NCBI GenBank assembly: GCA_935421135.1
Contig: OW285188.1
Coordinates: 20,437,233-20,501,232 of the forward strand
Length of the DNA: 64,000 bases
Direction: 5' to 3'
Source: Bugulina stolonifera
Lineage: Eukaryota; Bryozoa; Gymnolaemata; Cheilostomatida; Bugulidae
Below, one piece after another: positions 23,935 to 38,900 of the stretch (position 1 is the stretch's first letter; each line of letters starts with the position of its first letter). The position numbers and the translations under genes are program-made. The notes under the pieces were generated by a model, which was given only the letters and a program-made list of their open reading frames with translations, ran no database searches and had not been told where the DNA came from.

Positions 23935-26900
23935 CTATAATATACAGGATATCAATTGTATTAGCCTAAAACATAACATAAAGGTGTATTCTATAACCAA
24001 TACACATGCATTTGACATATTATAGTAGTTAGCAGTATGATGTTTGCAGCCAATGTTACAGCTAGGGCATGCATGTTGAGGTTCATTTTCCAATTGTAAT
24101 TTTACCAAACAACCATTTGTGAATAGCAACACATTTTCTGTAGCCAACATATGACATGAATATAAGAGAATATAAAATACACTCTACTGCAAGTCGTTAT
24201 GCTAACATTATATTATGACAAAGAAGAAAATGGCTACATAACCAGAAATAAGTTAATTTTTATTCAAGTGACATAATAGCAATACAAATACCTTGAATTG
24301 GGAGGGACAACTCCGGTAGGTGGTGAGACACGTAGCTTGTCTTTGTATCCAGCAGAGAAGAATGACGTCTCCTCAAAGCTGAAGTTGAAAGGCTGACTTT
24401 CATTGTTCACCATATAGACTGTCTCCACTGCTTCGTGTCCAATGAGCAGTGCTTTGAAGTTCAAGTGAGAACGATCAAAAGTTATTGCAGGATCTTTTGT
24501 CTCGCCGACCAGAAGGAATGGCACGGATATATTTTGTTCAGGGATTTTGAATATCCAGAATGACTCCGTAATGCCGAGATCATGTGAAAGAAACTCAAAC
24601 TGCATCTCATGTTTCTTTCCTGTTTTGACGTGACCTTTTGGTGTGAAGCAGTTAAAAGATGGAACGATCTTTGGATCAGGGTCGTCGTCATTGATCCACT
24701 GGAAGCTGTAGTTTTCAGTTGTCGGATTGACGATGGAGAACTTCTTTGAGTTCTTTAAACCGACACCAACACTCTGAAACTCAATGACTCTGGTGTTGGA
24801 ATCCAGTGTGGTACCCGGTGGTGCTCCACGAGGGCCTCTCATCTCAGGGTTACGACGTGCTCCGCTAAGGTAGTCTGAGTTGGCGAGCTCAAAGTGACAA
24901 TATGGCAGCACACTTCTTCCCTTGAGAGCGATAACTGGCCCTTGTTTGCCTTCTTCAAGGTTGGGTACTGTGCAGACTAGTCTAGCATCGTATTCATTCA
25001 CATCAAGCGGGGAAAATTTCACCTGACAAAGAAAATATTATAAATATAATAACATAAAAATATTAAACAGGATGTTATTTTACCGGTCATTAATTAAATT
25101 TGGAGTTAACTCACCAGTCTACACCATCTTTGCTATTCATATGAATACTTGAATGTCTGACTTCAACCATTCACAACACTAGTCTCCTAATCTAACGAAA
25201 ATTGCTCAAAGTACATGTGTGTATACCTTGATGGTGGCCTTTTTCCCAACAGGAATGGATCCAAATGCAGGCTCCACGGAGAACGGCATATGTAGAGACA
25301 TGTCTCCAATAACACTAGGAGTGATAGAGCCAGCCCTGGAGCCAGCCAGTGTGTCTGCAGCAAAGGTTACTGATCTAGAACCCTGCATAAAGTCTTCCAT
25401 CACCACTTGCCAGTTGTAGTCCAAGCGTACAGAGCCCTTGTTCTGAAGTTGAACCCTGTAACATCAGAGTTGGGCATTTCCTTTGAGATTTACATCGTAG
25501 TTACAAATGTATAATACGCTCTAATATCATTTTCTTTAGACAACATGGTACTACGTTATTGAATAATGTGAAGTGTATGAAGCACATATCATAGAGTTGT
25601 CTTCTCAGGGTATTATCTTATTTGCTCTCCTCTTTTCACCATGTCCGATGTTATGATAAAAATAAGATATGCTAAACCTTCAACAAGGTGTTGTCGAAAA
25701 TAAGTTAATATGTAGGACGAGATCATTACATAACTTATTGTTACTACTCTAGATAATTAAATATTATAATTTAATATCTAACATGGCACAGGCTTGCAAG
25801 CTAAGTAAACATACTCATAAACTCTTGTCTGGAACATCAGAGTATCCTTGAACAAGATGGAGTCTGTCTTAGATTTGAGTTTAGAATAGTCTGCATTTGC
25901 CGTTACGAGCAATTCTAGTGACCTTGTAGATCCTTCTATCTCACTATGTGTAGGCTCAGGTTCTACCTCTACCACCTTTCTCTTGGCGGGACGATCATTA
26001 GGGCCAACCGCATCGGTCCATTTGACAGTTCTCATTCTATCATCCCAGTTGGGTACCTAATGGAAATATATTAAATATTCTAAATCAACAAACAACATTT
26101 TAATTTTCAAATATTATGAATGTGTTTTACTAACTCCCTAATATCAGTAATTACTGTATTAAAAATGAGGAGGCTTAGTCTGTGTCGCACCTCAGTGATG
26201 TCTTTGTCGAACGTGATGTGTGTAATGGAGCAAAGAATACTCTCTTCGCTTAGGTTAACTGGTTCATCGACCTTGAAGGTCACAGTCATATCCTTGTGAA
26301 GCCCAGCGTGGATATGCCCAGACGTCGGTGAAAACTTGACGGCAGAGTGATCAGGCCACACAAACTTGATGCAGTCCGTCTGCGAATGGTTGGTCATCGT
26401 GAATGTGAGTGTTCGACTCTCGCCAATAGCGCTGTCCCCAAACTTGATCAGGTTCGACTTGGCAGCTAGACAGAAGATAAATCATAATATCACCATCAGC
26501 ATCATAACTTTAAGCTGAGCAAAGCATTTTAAGCTAACAACTTAACAGGTAACAACTATAACTCCGTCAATCTCTTTCTATGGATCCCATACATTTATAG
26601 GTAATTCCAAAGACACCAAAATACTATTGGTGATTTCAAATCATCCATACATGTCAATACACAAGGAAGCAACTTGCAATGAGTTCAACTGTACTGATAG
26701 TATAATAGTAAACGAGTAACATTAAAGAAACTGAACATCAAACAAACTGGTTTGACATCTTACCACTGTATACCTCAATCACATTTAGTTTAGCTTTAGA
26801 TTTAGCCTTAGATGTGACTTTAAGCTTGGGTTGTGGTGGTGGTGTTAGTAGTGGTTCTGTAAACACTTAGAACGTTTACCATTGCCTAACTTTTCATAAA

Positions 26901-29900
26901 TTCGATTGTGGAGACAACTTTATGCTATGGCCCAAAGTGACATACAATGTACATGTAGTACATGTTATAGTATTAATGACATTTCAGGTATAGGACACAC
27001 AGCGATTGAGTGCAATGACTGAAAGAACATACCAGATATATCATCATCAGCCATGCTACCATCTTCAAACTGTGCATCAGTCACATCCTGTACAACACTA
27101 TGAAGATTGTCCAGTGTTACGTCATCTTGATAGCCTTCACCAACCAACTGCAATTACAACATGAAATATACAACAGATCACCATATTTGCTTACAGCTCA
27201 TCCAAGAAGGTCAGGTCTGCTCTTATGAATATTTATTATCACTTTGGAGTTGTCACCTTTTTGTTTGGTTTCGACATTCTTAGATAGCGATGACAATTCC
27301 CAATATTGTTATTGAACATGTACATGTATATTCATTGCTATTGACTGTTGTGACCTACATTTCTAATTTGACACGCAGACGTGTTTACGCTATGCAAAAA
27401 GAGGGACAACTCCAACTGCCTAAAGGTTGGTGAGTGGTGAGGCATCACTGCTCCTGACTGGATTGCCATGGAAGAGTCACTGATAGTAGCATTTATCTAA
27501 TAATAATAAAGTACGGTTTGTATTCCTCCATCTAGCAATGTCGCCGATGTGTAACCAATATTTACCTGAACCAGTGAATCTTCGTATTGGTTGTCTTCTA
27601 CGCTTAGCTGTATGCTAGCCTGGGTTCTACCTACTTCTTTAGGTTGGTATGTCACATCAAATGTAGCCTGCTCACCCACTCCAACCAAAACAGAGCATGT
27701 ATGAGGCTTTTTCAGTCCTCCTGGAACAATAGTACGTATATTATATACATGCAGAGACGAAACATACGCAAATATGCAACAAGGTTAATAAGCAAGGTGA
27801 GACTATAAGAGTACTATGTGAATGCAGGTGTATTTATTAACTTACTCTCATTCTTGTCATAGCCATCTGTTACAAAGGCCTTGGAATCTCCAGTAGGTGT
27901 GAGTGAGAAGACTCCATCAGAGTCGACGAGGTCAATATAGACCTTGCTGATGAGAGAGCCTTCATTGGCTATAATCAATGGCAGCGTCTCACTTCGGCCT
28001 ACGAGGTTCTTCTTGAACAGCAGTAATGGCTGTCCTTTCTTGTTCCTGTGAAACAAACACATGAGGAAACTATAGCACAACACTATACAGATATCATATA
28101 GTTGGAGAAGACAAGTCTGAGCTATCACTACAGCTACACATCAACACAAAAATTATATTTGTACACAGTTTGAATCACAGACTAAAAATGAAAGTCTACT
28201 CATATATAGATGCATGTATAAGGCCAAATCTAGGAATCTTGAAATACCTGATGTTTGGTTTGAATATGGATATTCTAGGTAGGTTTCCGTCTCCTGCAAC
28301 TTCAAAAGTCAGGTTCTTAGTCTTGGCCTGAGTAGTTGATACTCCATCAATGCTGGCTTCAAAGATGGCCGTGTAGTGTTGCATTGCTACAAGGGGAAGT
28401 ACATGTGGACATAAATATTTAACAGTTGTATCATGACAGCAAGAGCTGGAAGTCTAGCCAGCTAATCCTGGCTCTGGAAAAACTAAAAACCAAACATTTG
28501 AACTGACAAATACTTTACTCAATTTCATAGAAATCTTAAATATATTGTCAAAACCCCGAATTCCTCGGTTTGGTGTATAGAGTAGAGCAAAATAATACTA
28601 TGTACATGAATTATAGGGGTCTTTCATATTAAAAGAATTATACATGCATAATATATCAGCAAGATTTGACTTACATGTTGGTGTGAAGAACAGAGTAGCG
28701 TATGTATGACTGTGAGCTGGAATCTGGACCTTTAGCGGAGGTTCAATCTCGAAGCACTCGACAGTCTTAGAGCTGTACTTGACTGCTATTGGCTTCATAG
28801 TGAGAGTCACGTCACACGGTACTTTTTGTAGATTGGACAGCTTGAACCTTGCCTTAGCCCGGCGGCCCACAATGACATTGTTGAACAGGAACCTGTTCTC
28901 TTCCTCACCGTAGACACTGTTGATGTCAGCCTAGAATATAGTTAGTCAGAATGAGCCTACTAAGCGTATTAGTGGAAAAATACCTTAGATCTCATCATTT
29001 TATTAGGGCGACAATAATGGGACGTGGGAGGTAACCAGAATTGATAGAGGAAAACTTCTGCTTAAGTTTTCAGTTTCAATCCGACTACATGAACTATTTT
29101 ACACAAGAGGTCTACATTTTCGGCACCTGAAAGCTAGAGCACATGATTCAAGCTATCTAAATTTTAAAATCACAAAAAGAGAACACCAATGTACTACAGG
29201 CACAGAGCTTATGTGACAAATATACACACCGCAGATGTTTGCTGCCACAGACTTAGACTACGGCATATCCTGTGCTCCTCAAATATAGCGCCAATGTCAG
29301 TGATGTTTATACCAGGTATGCATGCCTCAGCTAACAGCTTGTATGGGATACCTCCTACTTGATCATTTGGATCTCTCTCTGTTATCTCAATACTCAAGTC
29401 CTGCAGTAACCAAAAGCATATACAGTTACAATGTACATGATGTTTACAGTAAAGTAAGGATACGCTTACATACTTCAGGTAACTGATAAAGATGGACAGT
29501 TGACACCGAAAAGATACAAATAGTATTTTCAGTAATCGGGCGTGTTAATGATCAAGGTGGGTTCGACCTGAAGCTACGTCCCCAACCTCACTCAGTTTGC
29601 AGAACTAGGGCTATAAAACTATTAGTGTAACTAGCTCAGCCAGCGTATACACGCCAAATAGCATGCGATAGCATAATACAATTTTAGATGAGAAGAAAAG
29701 CGATCATAAACTTATATTGTCTACTTTTACCTCTTCAAATTTGCCAGTCATTTCTGGGGCACAATCCACTGTAACTGTAGCATGACCATTGGGCAGTACT
29801 ATGCCAAAAGCAGGAAATATAGTGAACATTCCTAATTGCAGACGGGACTGTCCACCACCTCCCCCAACATTGGTTCCTGGACCAGTACCTCCAACATCTT

Positions 29901-32900
29901 GCCTACAAATGTAGGACATGAAGCATTACTCCACATGGTTGGAACCATAACATAAACTAGGTGAATAAAACGAGTCAAACAGATGATAATCTTCTGCTTT
30001 ATTGTACAGTGTATATACCATGGGAATATTCGGTGTATATTTACAATAAATATAGCATGCATTTAGACCAGATTAGAGAGAATATACATTACGATTCCCA
30101 TGGCATGTAGTCCACCTTTGAATCCATGTGTAACTTATATTCACAGTGGTACAGTTTGAACAGTAACAACATAATCATGGTTGGAGTAAACATGGCGACA
30201 ATGGATCAAGATTATTCATCTTGTTAAGCATTTAACCAACACAGCCAACATATTATTATATTCTGGTTTGTTAGTACCATGAAAATAAATTATATAATAT
30301 AAACAATATACATAATTGAGCAAACACATAAACAGATATTATCAGCAACAACGCCATGTTTAGTAAAATGCAACACAGAACAATATCTCGCAATTGGACG
30401 AAGGTTTTCACGAATGGTACGTTTACCATCATACAATACACAGATATACCTCGACGATGTTGGATGTATATTTTTGAGAGCGTTAGGAAGAAGTAAAGCT
30501 GTAGCGCGGACACTGCTGTAAATATGATACAAGAAACAGGTCTAATCTATATTATATACTACACTGAGTAGGCAAGAAAGAAAATGTCTCAAACTAAATC
30601 TACAACTAAAGAAAATTTGAAATGTCGGCTTTATAGGCTCCTGTAGCATTCCTCTATACACATGACACAGAGTGTCTGTCCACCAATTTATATTCAATGT
30701 AATGTTTTACCTAATAACCTACACAAAGTAGCACTGGTAGCATTAATAATGTAGAACATGTTGATTACAGTTACAATACAGATGCAATGAGGAGTTGTCT
30801 ACCCTTCTATTAACATGAAATGAATGTCACAGACAAAATCATCTTCTACATACACTTATATATGTACATGTTCATTGAAAATCTCTGAACACCTATTAAA
30901 TACCAAGTCAATTTCATGCACTGGATCACATAGTATCAACAATTCTTGCTTCTTACAGCAGTTTATCATGTACTGACAACTCCAAAGCGTATTATTCTGC
31001 ACTTCAATGACATATTATTAGTCAACTATGTGGAGCAACTGGTGTACATATACAAGTGTAAATAGTTTAACAAACTAATTTCAGTATGTAATGCTGATAC
31101 ATATTCCAGTGAGTTTTAATAGTAAATCACAACACTTAGAAAGCACAACAGGGATGTTATCGACTATCAATATGGAGTAGTTCCAAAGACAACCAATCAC
31201 CCGCTAGAAAATCAATTGCAGACGACTGGTTGATTATGAGGTGCATGGGAGTGAAAGTGAACACGTGAATATATTCTACTATGAAATGTATAGTTCTGAA
31301 ATGCCTACGACTCCATAGAAAGCTGAGTGTCTATTGGCTAATTACAGAAAGCGTGTGCAAGGAATACATATAGCACATATCTCTGAAAGGTGAGCATGTA
31401 TCTAGTGATCTAGAGTGAAACCATGCTTTCACTATATGTTAGGTAAGGTAATCATTGTGGCTTAGGTAGGATTACCAATTTTACCTTTTAAATGATGTTA
31501 ATTTATTAGTGCCAGTTGTAAGACCCCTTTTACTCGTGGTTGCCACAGATATGAGCGAGCTGTAGTAACCAGAAATATCTCACAGTAATGACATAGTCCT
31601 CACACAGATATGTTGCATAGAGACATTCATATGTGATGTTATTGATAGGTGTTCACATAACACTATTTTGTTATGTTGTGTGTATTGAAAAGTAAAAATA
31701 TTGCTATACGTTGTTCATTAAAGTTATTGCTTAGTTCATGATAGGTCTTGAAGCAGTGCCATACCGCAGATAAAAAGCTGATACAGTGCATTATTTAAAA
31801 AAAACTATTTTTTTTATCTATTGCAAAAAAGTTTTATATGCAACATAAGCAATGAGTAAACAAACATTAAACAAGTAACAAAAGATAAATCAGCGTCTAA
31901 GGTTATATCATACCTGATTGAATCGGCTCTCTTAGGTGGGCGACTACCAGGTAGAGCAGAAGCCTTACCAGAACTCGAACCATCTCTAGACTTCAGCTTA
32001 TCCATGACACGATTGGTTCTAAATTCAACACAGAATCAACTCATAATGTGCAAAGTACACGCAGTGTTCAGATGAACTTATAACAGGACGGCACGTAATA
32101 GCCAAATGGCAAGACAGAAACGACAAATTACCCCATATACTAATGATAGTGTAAAGTAAGAATAACCTACGGTTTAATCTTGGGTTCAATTCTCTTGACC
32201 TCTTTAGCTGCTCTAACAATGGTGTACTTGAAATCAAAGGTACCAGTGTTGTCTATGGTAAATGTTCTTGTTTTCTTGAAGTTAACAAGTAGTGATCCAA
32301 AGTTGATATCAGCTTGAGGCGCGATAGCGTATCTAAACATTGTACAAATATGTTATAACATTTTGGGCTATGATGATATGCATCCCCATATACAGGTACT
32401 TCATGCAGCCCAAACAACATTATACAATGTATAGGAGATAGCGTTGGCTATAAAAATTCCAGCAGCCATCGCATACTTGGAGAAATAACCAAATGAAGTT
32501 GGATATTTGTGTATATACTATCTAGTTATAGATGTAAGTTATCAACAGTTGAACATACTTGCTAAAGACGGATTTGACGGAGAGTTTGACAGGAATACTA
32601 GCAATTGTCTCCCCTCCTTCCACCACGTTAGGCTCAATAACTTGACAGCGGAGTATGGGAAGATCCTTTATAGTGATTTCTGTATTTGACTTGAATGATA
32701 TCTGAACTGTACTGGGTCTGTCAGTGGAGGTCAATGTACCTTTCTGGGGAGTGACCACAAACAGTGAGGCCACATCAGGTAGAGACTGGCCACTTACGTT
32801 TTCCAACGTGAAGCTATAAAGCAGTATAAATTACATGTATATAGCAATTCACCATAGACTATAGAGTAAATATTATCCACATATATGTGGTAAGAACTAT

Positions 32901-35900
32901 GACAACAGAGTAGTTCAGAAAAACCAATTTTATTTTATTTACATATTAGAACTGCAACATTCCATATAATTCTTAAATGTCTTTACCTGTATGCTATTTC
33001 ATATTTCCCTTTGTTCTTCACCGTAAGCTGGTTCTTTCCTTCCTCTCCAACCCTGACAGTTCCAAAGTCTATACCGCCATCAGTACCTTTAGGGAAGCTC
33101 ATGTCTAGAGCCACGTCATATCCTTCTGCGTGCACGTGAATGGTAATGGCCTCAACAATACCATACTGGTCATCACTATCCAAAATCTATAGAAATATTC
33201 AACAGTTTAACAAAATCCTCATAATAAAAATAGATCATAAACTTGGTATTTGATACAGTAAATATGTAGTTTCTGTGACCAGCATAAGTAAACATCACTC
33301 TTCAGATAAAACAGTAATTTTAGTTTTAGCATGAAAATAAACACTTATAACAACAATGCGAGAACAGTAGAGCAAGCTGTACCTCGAGTCTAATAGACTT
33401 CCTGTTGGTAATGACTGGTTTTGTAGCTCTGAAGTGTGCTTGTAGAGCAAACTCTGTGTTAGGCTCCACGATTCCGCTGACCTGTGATACCGAGAAATCA
33501 TCTCCTAGATTCTCAAGTCCAGAGAGACGCCAGCCCACAGGTATGAGAGTGCGGTTGCGCAAGTATAGTGTCTTGGTGTCTTTTCTACAGGGGATAGATA
33601 ATGTTTACAATGTCATTCATAGATGTGGAGGAGTTTCATTGCTTCTACATTGTACATGTTGTAATGTTTCTAAGACATGTACGCAAAAGATTTTCATGTG
33701 CGTTACACAACAACATTGAGAAATGCTTAGTGTATAATTAATAATTGAAAAATACAGTGCAGATCAGAGAGATGATTAAATGCCACTATAATATCAAACT
33801 TAGCCAAGCTCTAACGCAACAAAGAGTATTTTACAGAAATACATGTTTTTGAAGTGCAAATATATTTACATGTACCCGTACCTCATACATGTACATTTAG
33901 TAGAGAAACTATTGTCTGTCTGTACCTGTGAAGTAGAACCTTGTCAAACTGTAGAGTCTTCTTGTCCACCTCCAACTCTGGTCTACAGCCATGACAGCTT
34001 ACTTTAAATATAACAGGTTCTGGATTCTCCTTAATGCAGCAGATGAGCGAGTCCTCGTAGTAATCTCGTGATCGAGGGAACGCGTAGATATTCAGAGTCT
34101 GTGGACATAATAATTACATGTATATCATAGCAAATGTATATAAGAAAACCTACAGTGGGCTCGGTAAAGTAAGTAAAATAAATTATGCAAGTGAACTTCA
34201 GGAGTGATATGAATAGTACCAACCTGCTGTTCACCAGGTTTCAGGTTCATGGTTGGAGGGTCAAGCATGAAACAGTCTCCTTTGCTGTCCTCCAGGTAGC
34301 AGAAACTCATCTCAGCATCCAACTGGGATGTGTTGGTTATTGTCAGCTTCTCATTATGCTCTGGGAACCTGTTGGCTTTCATCCTAAAACACACAGCAAT
34401 ATCTCAGCTTTCTACCAAGATGTCACATATATTTCAAAAACTAACACGACTTGTTAGATGGTGAGACACAAAACTGCATTCTAAAAAATAACTACTAGCC
34501 AACATAGTAAAGGAATTTGTTATATGTATTATATACTATTCGTGCAAATTCTGCTACAGAAGCGAGACACTAAGGAGTCTAGCATGGGAGGTTCAATACT
34601 TTACAAGTCTAATCTCCATAACATACCTAAAGCTGAAGTATATTCTATAATCTATATTATGTCTAATGCAGTCTGATTAAATGGATACCAATATCAACCA
34701 TGAGAGTTGAGCTGGTAGACTTACGTTTCCCTGTTCTGACCAGCCAGGAGAGGTCCAAACTCAAACGTGTCGGAGTTCAGCACAAACTGTTTGTGCAGAA
34801 TCTCCTCACTCTTCTTAGACTTGACTCGACTGGGGAAGACAACTCTAGGCTCTCTGCTAATTGTAGGGAAAGAGCAGACACCACGACAATATAGCTGGTA
34901 TCTTCTTCTTGTGCCAACAATCTCAAAGTTCATAGTTTGGTCAAACTGACCAAGATCTTCACTCGAGAATCTTAGTCTCATGGTGATTTGACCATTTTCC
35001 GGAACGATCCACCTAAACCAGTTCAACCTACAACACAGAATAGGATTATAGGCTCAAGTGTAGCATACTTAACTTACACGTTACAAGAAGAGTGATAAAG
35101 CTGGCATTTAAACCAATAATCAACTGCATAACAATCGTTCACAACAATTGCTAGACAAACCAAATACATACACGTAGCTAAAATACTGCAAGAAGATGGC
35201 GAATAAAATCATAATATAGTGTTTGTGGCACCATGTGTACTCAAAGACGTTCATGTACGTCGTAAATTTTCAAGCAATCACAAGTAGAAGGAATCGGTTA
35301 TCTGTGAGTACAATATTTAAAATCATTAGTAATGTGATAAAAAACAGCAAATCAACTGTTTGATTAGTTTCTGTGATTGGACAAATTTTGTGCAGCAATT
35401 AGCCAAAGATATTGGTTACTTTGTTAGTGATTTGATCCTGCAAAGCCTTGCCAAAACAGAGTGCAAAGGAAGTAAGAGAGAGATAGCTTATAAATATAAT
35501 ATATTGTATGTTATGTAGAAGGCACATTCTCAAAAAATCATACTTAGGTAATCGTCCATCAACAAGTCCTTCACCAAAAGAGCTGTAAAATAATTGTCAT
35601 CAAGTTAAACATTCTGTTTAACATTTTAATACAATTTAGTAATTTAAGCATTTAGTATGACCTTTGTCTCCATATAGTAAAGGTCGAGATGGTATGGAGT
35701 AATCTTACCTTTGCCCATCAGCTTCAGAACCTGGAGTTTGAGCACCACCAGGTGGGGGAGTTGACATTACATTAGAACCACGTCTTCCGACTCCTGGTTT
35801 TCCTTTTCCCGCACTAGTCTTGCGCTTATCTTCTTTTGGTTTTTCCTTCTTGTCTTTCTTTCTTCCAGTAGGAGTTCCAGCGTCTGCTTTACCTTCCGGT

Positions 35901-38900
35901 GTTCCTGCCTTTTCCTCCTCATCTTCCTTAGATTTGTCGTCACTTATAACGTTGCTAAAATCATGCAATATAATATAAAGTCCATGTATTGTAACTGTTT
36001 CTTGTAATAAGATATTCATATTTTTTATTTTACATACAAGCATTTACAATGTACATGTATACATGTATTTTCAATTTTCAATAATTCCAATACACAACAA
36101 ACTTCATATCAATGATGTTTCTTGGAAACTAAATATAGACTCACGGATCATCTGGTCCTGAAGCCACAAACACATAATGACTGGCAGCCTCGCTGATTGG
36201 GGCCTTACGCTTCACTGGGAATGGAATGACTGAGAATGATGCTGGGGGTGGTATGGGAGGCCCCTTAGTGCCCAAGCCTAGGCCATCAAGAACTTCATCC
36301 ATTGCTGGTAGTTTAGCTGATTGCAGAACGGCCTATAAGCACATAATGGTTGGTTGCTTAAACAGCATAATCCAGAATACTGAAATAAATCGAAAATCGA
36401 ATAATAAATAAATCGTAAAATGATGTGGTTTGTGTGTTGCATTAATTTAAGGTAAGTTCTCATATAATTATTATGTGATCGTACTTCTAGTCGGTCATGT
36501 GACATGAAATACCTGCGAAGGGTGTGCTGACTTGTCTGCTACATCAATGACTATATTAGTAACTCCAAGACCATCACCTTCTGTCTCTGGAGGTGGTGGC
36601 TCCTCACCCTCTACTGGATCACTCTCTGCCACCTAAGGTAAGAAAATAACTGAATACTTACACCAGAATACATCTGAGATTGGAGCAGGATCTATATTGA
36701 TAGGGTTGCATACTCCAGCATCAACAACATTACATTTATTCCTAGTAAATAAATACAAAATATGTAAACAATTCACGGAACAAGAACAGAACTAACATAA
36801 CTACAATCATGTAGCCTTTCGAAGCTGTGAGCTGAGCTGGTAGCAACATAACATTTAGTTATCAACAAAATAATAGAAGTAAATGAGCCAGTGATTTGAT
36901 GTTTACGTTTTTAAGTTTAATGACAGTAGCACTGTGCCTGGAGGCATTCAGAGCCCTTCTATGGCGGCTCACATTCAAGCCTAGTCTGTCCTGCAATGGT
37001 ATATGACAGTATAGACAAATTACTCAGTCATATGCTATATATCCTAGTAGCCGTTTATATTTACTGACTTCAAACGTTTATATTTACCGACATCAAATTC
37101 CCATTCCATATTATTTAACCATAATGACAACAACCATAATGTACTCGATTGCCTAACATCTATTCAGCTAGTTAATACGAACTATGAAGTGGAAAGGCAT
37201 CAAGTTATTTATAAGCTTCAAACCTATAGAGACTACTAAAACACTTTGTTTGGATTAATTCACAACAAATGCATTAACTTTCTACGTCATTATTACAGCT
37301 ATGCAATAAGAATCAAGCCTTGACCTACTTCCTTTTCAACTTTCACTTGTTCCTTGTCTTCGTGTTTGCTGTGTTTATCCCCCTTGTCTTTCTTTCCCTT
37401 GCGTCCAGACTGGGGATGAACATGGTGATCGTCTCCCTCGTGATTCTGACTGGTAGAGGGTCGTGGTGCACCGATAGTTCTATCCCATCGCTCAACCAGC
37501 TCTGTAATCTCATTTAGACTTACTTCAAATGTCTTGAACCTACAAATAACATCATCGAACATCAGCATGATATGTATAGATTGTACTACGAGTCTATGTA
37601 GTAACCACACTTAGTACTCAACTACAAGTATGTTGTCACTAGACAATGTAGTAGTACCTCTGCATGAGCAGACGCTCTGCCTCAGAAATGGGCTCCTTAA
37701 CAGGCCCCTGTTCATCGAATCCAAGGGGCACCTCATTTGATATGGGTCGGTTTTTATCCATCTTTCCTTTCTTCTTCCTGCACAAGAAATGTCATTCTCA
37801 GTTTATATGAGAACTAGAATAGTGGCAATGAATGGACTTAGTAGTACATGTATATACATGCACATCTATGGTAATAGTTTACAAGATACATTATCCAAAG
37901 CACACATTCCTATGAAACTACATGTATATGACAAGCACAAATAATGCTTCTAACAATCTAAAGCTGAATTATACTCGTATGACCATCTAAAATTTAAATT
38001 CTCATAATTATGATATAACATCTCTTTCAAGAATAAATCCATATTCATGTGTTTAACAGCCACTGTAGTATACCGCTGTCAACTTACTTGTCCATATCTT
38101 CACCGCTGCCATGGGTCATGTGACTCTCAGGTCTACCATCCTCATGTGGTTTATTACCACCTTGTGACTTTGTGTTACCAACTCTATCATTGCTGCCGGC
38201 TGGTGCTGCCTTCGCTTTGGCACCTGCTGGTTGTTTAGCATCTTTGGCATCTTTAGCTTTGTCTTCCTTACCATCTTTGTCAGTTTTCTTCTTCTTTTTA
38301 GCAGCTCTACAGAGATTTATCAATCAATCTATTACTACATGTACTATCAGCTGGCAATAATCATTAGTATGTAGCTAGTACATAGTATGATCACTCGTGC
38401 ATATGACCACCAGCTGGTTTAATTCAATATTTTATATACTTTTGGAACATCATTAGAAATAAAAATACTATAATTATATACAATACTAGCACAGTATAAC
38501 TGTTACCTTGGTTATTAGTATTACAGGGTGTACATTCAAGTATGGATATGGTATGATTGTTTACCACAGACGGTTTTGTACAGTATATACAGGGCATGAT
38601 AAGGCTACGGTTTAGTACTCTATGCATGCATACACTGCGTTTATATACAATTTCATCATGCAAATGTACAATGTATATCTAGACTAAAGGGTAATGACAT
38701 TGGAATATATATTCCTCCAATGCTAACAGTGCACGCTACATGGGTGGTGTATAACAATGCACTGGTACATATAAATTAACATGGATACACGGATTACAAG
38801 AAAAAACCAGAATGTATTTGACTATTACGTTCTGCTCCTCAGTAGTGCACGCAAAACCCTAAAACAAGTTCAACTTGGTCAATATTCCAAATAATGCACA

